Assembly: GCA_963819475.1 (NCBI GenBank)
Contig: CAWFWE010000002.1
Location: 310,001-374,000 of the forward strand
DNA: 64,000 bases
Direction: 5' to 3'
Origin: DASUAS01 sp963819475
Lineage (GTDB): Bacteria; Actinomycetota; Acidimicrobiia; IMCC26256; DASPTH01
Made by a program: the position numbers and the translations under genes. Under the pieces are notes generated by a model that saw only the letters and a program-made list of their open reading frames with translations, did not search any database and had not been told where the DNA came from. The number at the start of each line of letters is the position of its first letter. Position 1 is the stretch's first letter. Below, in pieces: positions 63,166-64,000 of the stretch.

Positions 63166-63660
63166 TTGAGCGATCGACGCATTGTTGCGCTGACCTTCTT
63201 CGCATTCCTGGCGGCGGGAGTCGCGATCATCGCCTACGCGGCCCGCCCGGAGTCGCGGCCTCCGATTCGCTCCGATCTGGGCGTCGCCACCTCCGAGCCC
63301 CATCGACTTCGTCCTACCTCGTCGCCGACGTCCCGCCCGATTCTGCAGTCCGCAACGCCCAGCCGCACCGAACCGGCGAACCCGGCCCCGGTGCCGACCG
63401 CCTCCACGGCGTCGCCGCCGATCGTGACGACGACCCGCGGCTCGAACGCCGAGAGCCTCATCGGCGTCTCGTCGGCGTCCCGCGTCGGAGCAACGACCTC
63501 ACCCTCCGTCGCCACGCAGCCGCCACCGGACACGACGAAGGCCGCGGCCACCACGACGCCACCGCCGCGCACGACCACGACCGCGCCGCCGCCCACGACG
63601 ACCACAGCACCACCGCGGCCGCCGCCCGTCATCACGCTGCCACTGCTTCCGCTGCTCTGA
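63166..63660 (+). CDS. Single-pass membrane or secreted protein with Pro/Thr-rich tail
   Basis: 164 residues from a TTG at 63166 preceded by GGGAGG 6 nt upstream. One membrane helix (about 7-27, IVALTFFAFLAAGVAIIAYA) is followed by a low-complexity Pro/Thr/Ser region to the end. The tail may span the peptidoglycan. No recognisable domain. Confidence 0.55.
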   Translation: MSDRRIVALTFFAFLAAGVAIIAYAARPESRPPIRSDLGVATSEPHRLRPTSSPTSRPILQSATPSRTEPANPAPVPTASTASPPIVTTTRGSNAESLIGVSSASRVGATTSPSVATQPPPDTTKAAATTTPPPRTTTTAPPPTTTTAPPRPPPVITLPLLPLL

Positions 63661-63709
63661 GCAGATTTGCCCAGCGCGTCAATCTCGCCGTCGCTCGGCG
63701 AGACCGTGG

Positions 63710-64000
63710 TCACGGGCGGAGCATGGGGGCTTCGGATGCGTGGCGGGCGCGCAGCGCGGCGTCCCAGTCGCCGCTGCAATAGACGGTGAGCTCGGCGATG
63801 CGCCCGCCGCGCACGTCGCAGAGCAGAATCTTGCGGTCGGTGATCTCGTCGCCGTCGTCATCGTGACGGCCGACGAACTCGGTGACGAAGCCCGTGACGG
63901 TCGGCACGGTGCGCACCACGGTGATGTCGGAACCGTTGGGTGCGTAACCCTGGAGCCAGGCTGCGAAGTTGTCGCGCCCTTGGACCTGAAAGCGCCACAG
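63710..64000 (-). CDS. SnoaL-like (nuclear transport factor 2 fold) protein, N-terminus outside window
   Basis: 97 C-terminal codons are visible. DITVVRTVPTVTGFVTEFVGRH and KILLCDVRGGRIAELTVYCSGDW form the late strands of an NTF2-like/SnoaL fold, and the ending ARHASEAPMLRP fits. The beginning runs off the right edge. Such proteins are isomerases, hydrolases or dehydratases; function cannot be given. Confidence 0.7.
   Translation of the reverse strand: MWRFQVQGRDNFAAWLQGYAPNGSDITVVRTVPTVTGFVTEFVGRHDDDGDEITDRKILLCDVRGGRIAELTVYCSGDWDAALRARHASEAPMLRP

Noticed and set aside
63300..63660. Tandem-repeat array
   Set aside because: The run of Pro/Thr codons is compositional bias without a constant repeat unit.

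Overview
The window is high-G+C DNA coding densely on both strands, with GTG and TTG starts, several apparently leaderless genes (a -10 hexamer 6-8 nt before the start codon) and a gene set typical of Actinobacteria: F420-type luciferase-like oxidoreductases, a cytochrome P450, acyl-CoA dehydrogenase and CaiB/BaiF enzymes, a SARP regulator, and a DrrAB-like exporter. A member of the Acidimicrobiia or a relative is my inference; no rRNA, tRNA, CRISPR array, complete insertion sequence or replication origin was seen.

Layout. 1-5.1 kb: a catabolic group (SDR, fused E1 dehydrogenase, acyl-CoA dehydrogenase, P450) whose two divergent promoters share a near-identical 18-bp palindrome. 5.2-10.4 kb: membrane proteins and a thiolase/DUF35 pair. 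10.6-19.3 kb: an envelope and stress island (HdeD-like, SulP, DUF1254, DUF2252, DUF7144, an AI-2E fragment, a secreted protein, DUF6325, a diacylglycerol-kinase-like lipid kinase), with a repeated 29-bp element in two divergent promoter regions. 19.35-31.5 kb: a truncated molybdopterin oxidoreductase, a PAS/metallo-beta-lactamase/TIM-barrel/SDR operon, an amidohydrolase, a HEAT-repeat protein, GH15 and several hydrolases. Genes between 11.3 and 30.1 kb carry six or seven small indels, meaning either local decay or poor consensus sequence.

31.6-35.1 kb: an LLM oxidoreductase, a GNAT, then a SelL/SelU-type peroxiredoxin-like gene in which an in-frame TGA replaces the first Cys of the CxxC motif, followed at a suitable distance by a hairpin with a GU-containing loop. 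This is a candidate selenoprotein. 35.3-41.2 kb: a UvrA paralogue, then a DUF1059/diiron oxygenase/alpha-beta hydrolase operon divergent from a SARP activator. The gap between them holds four repeats phased at 11 bp, placed as SARP boxes are relative to a -10.

41.3-50.6 kb: MFS and beta-propeller pair, lipoprotein, NicO-type metal transporter, queD-queC followed by a glycosyltransferase, beta-propeller and DUF4254. 50.8-64 kb: a double CoA-transferase, an ABC exporter, an arsenate-type operon (ArsR-ArsC fusion, VOC protein, APC permease) with an ArsR-type operator, and assorted redox enzymes. The window cuts a gene at each end.
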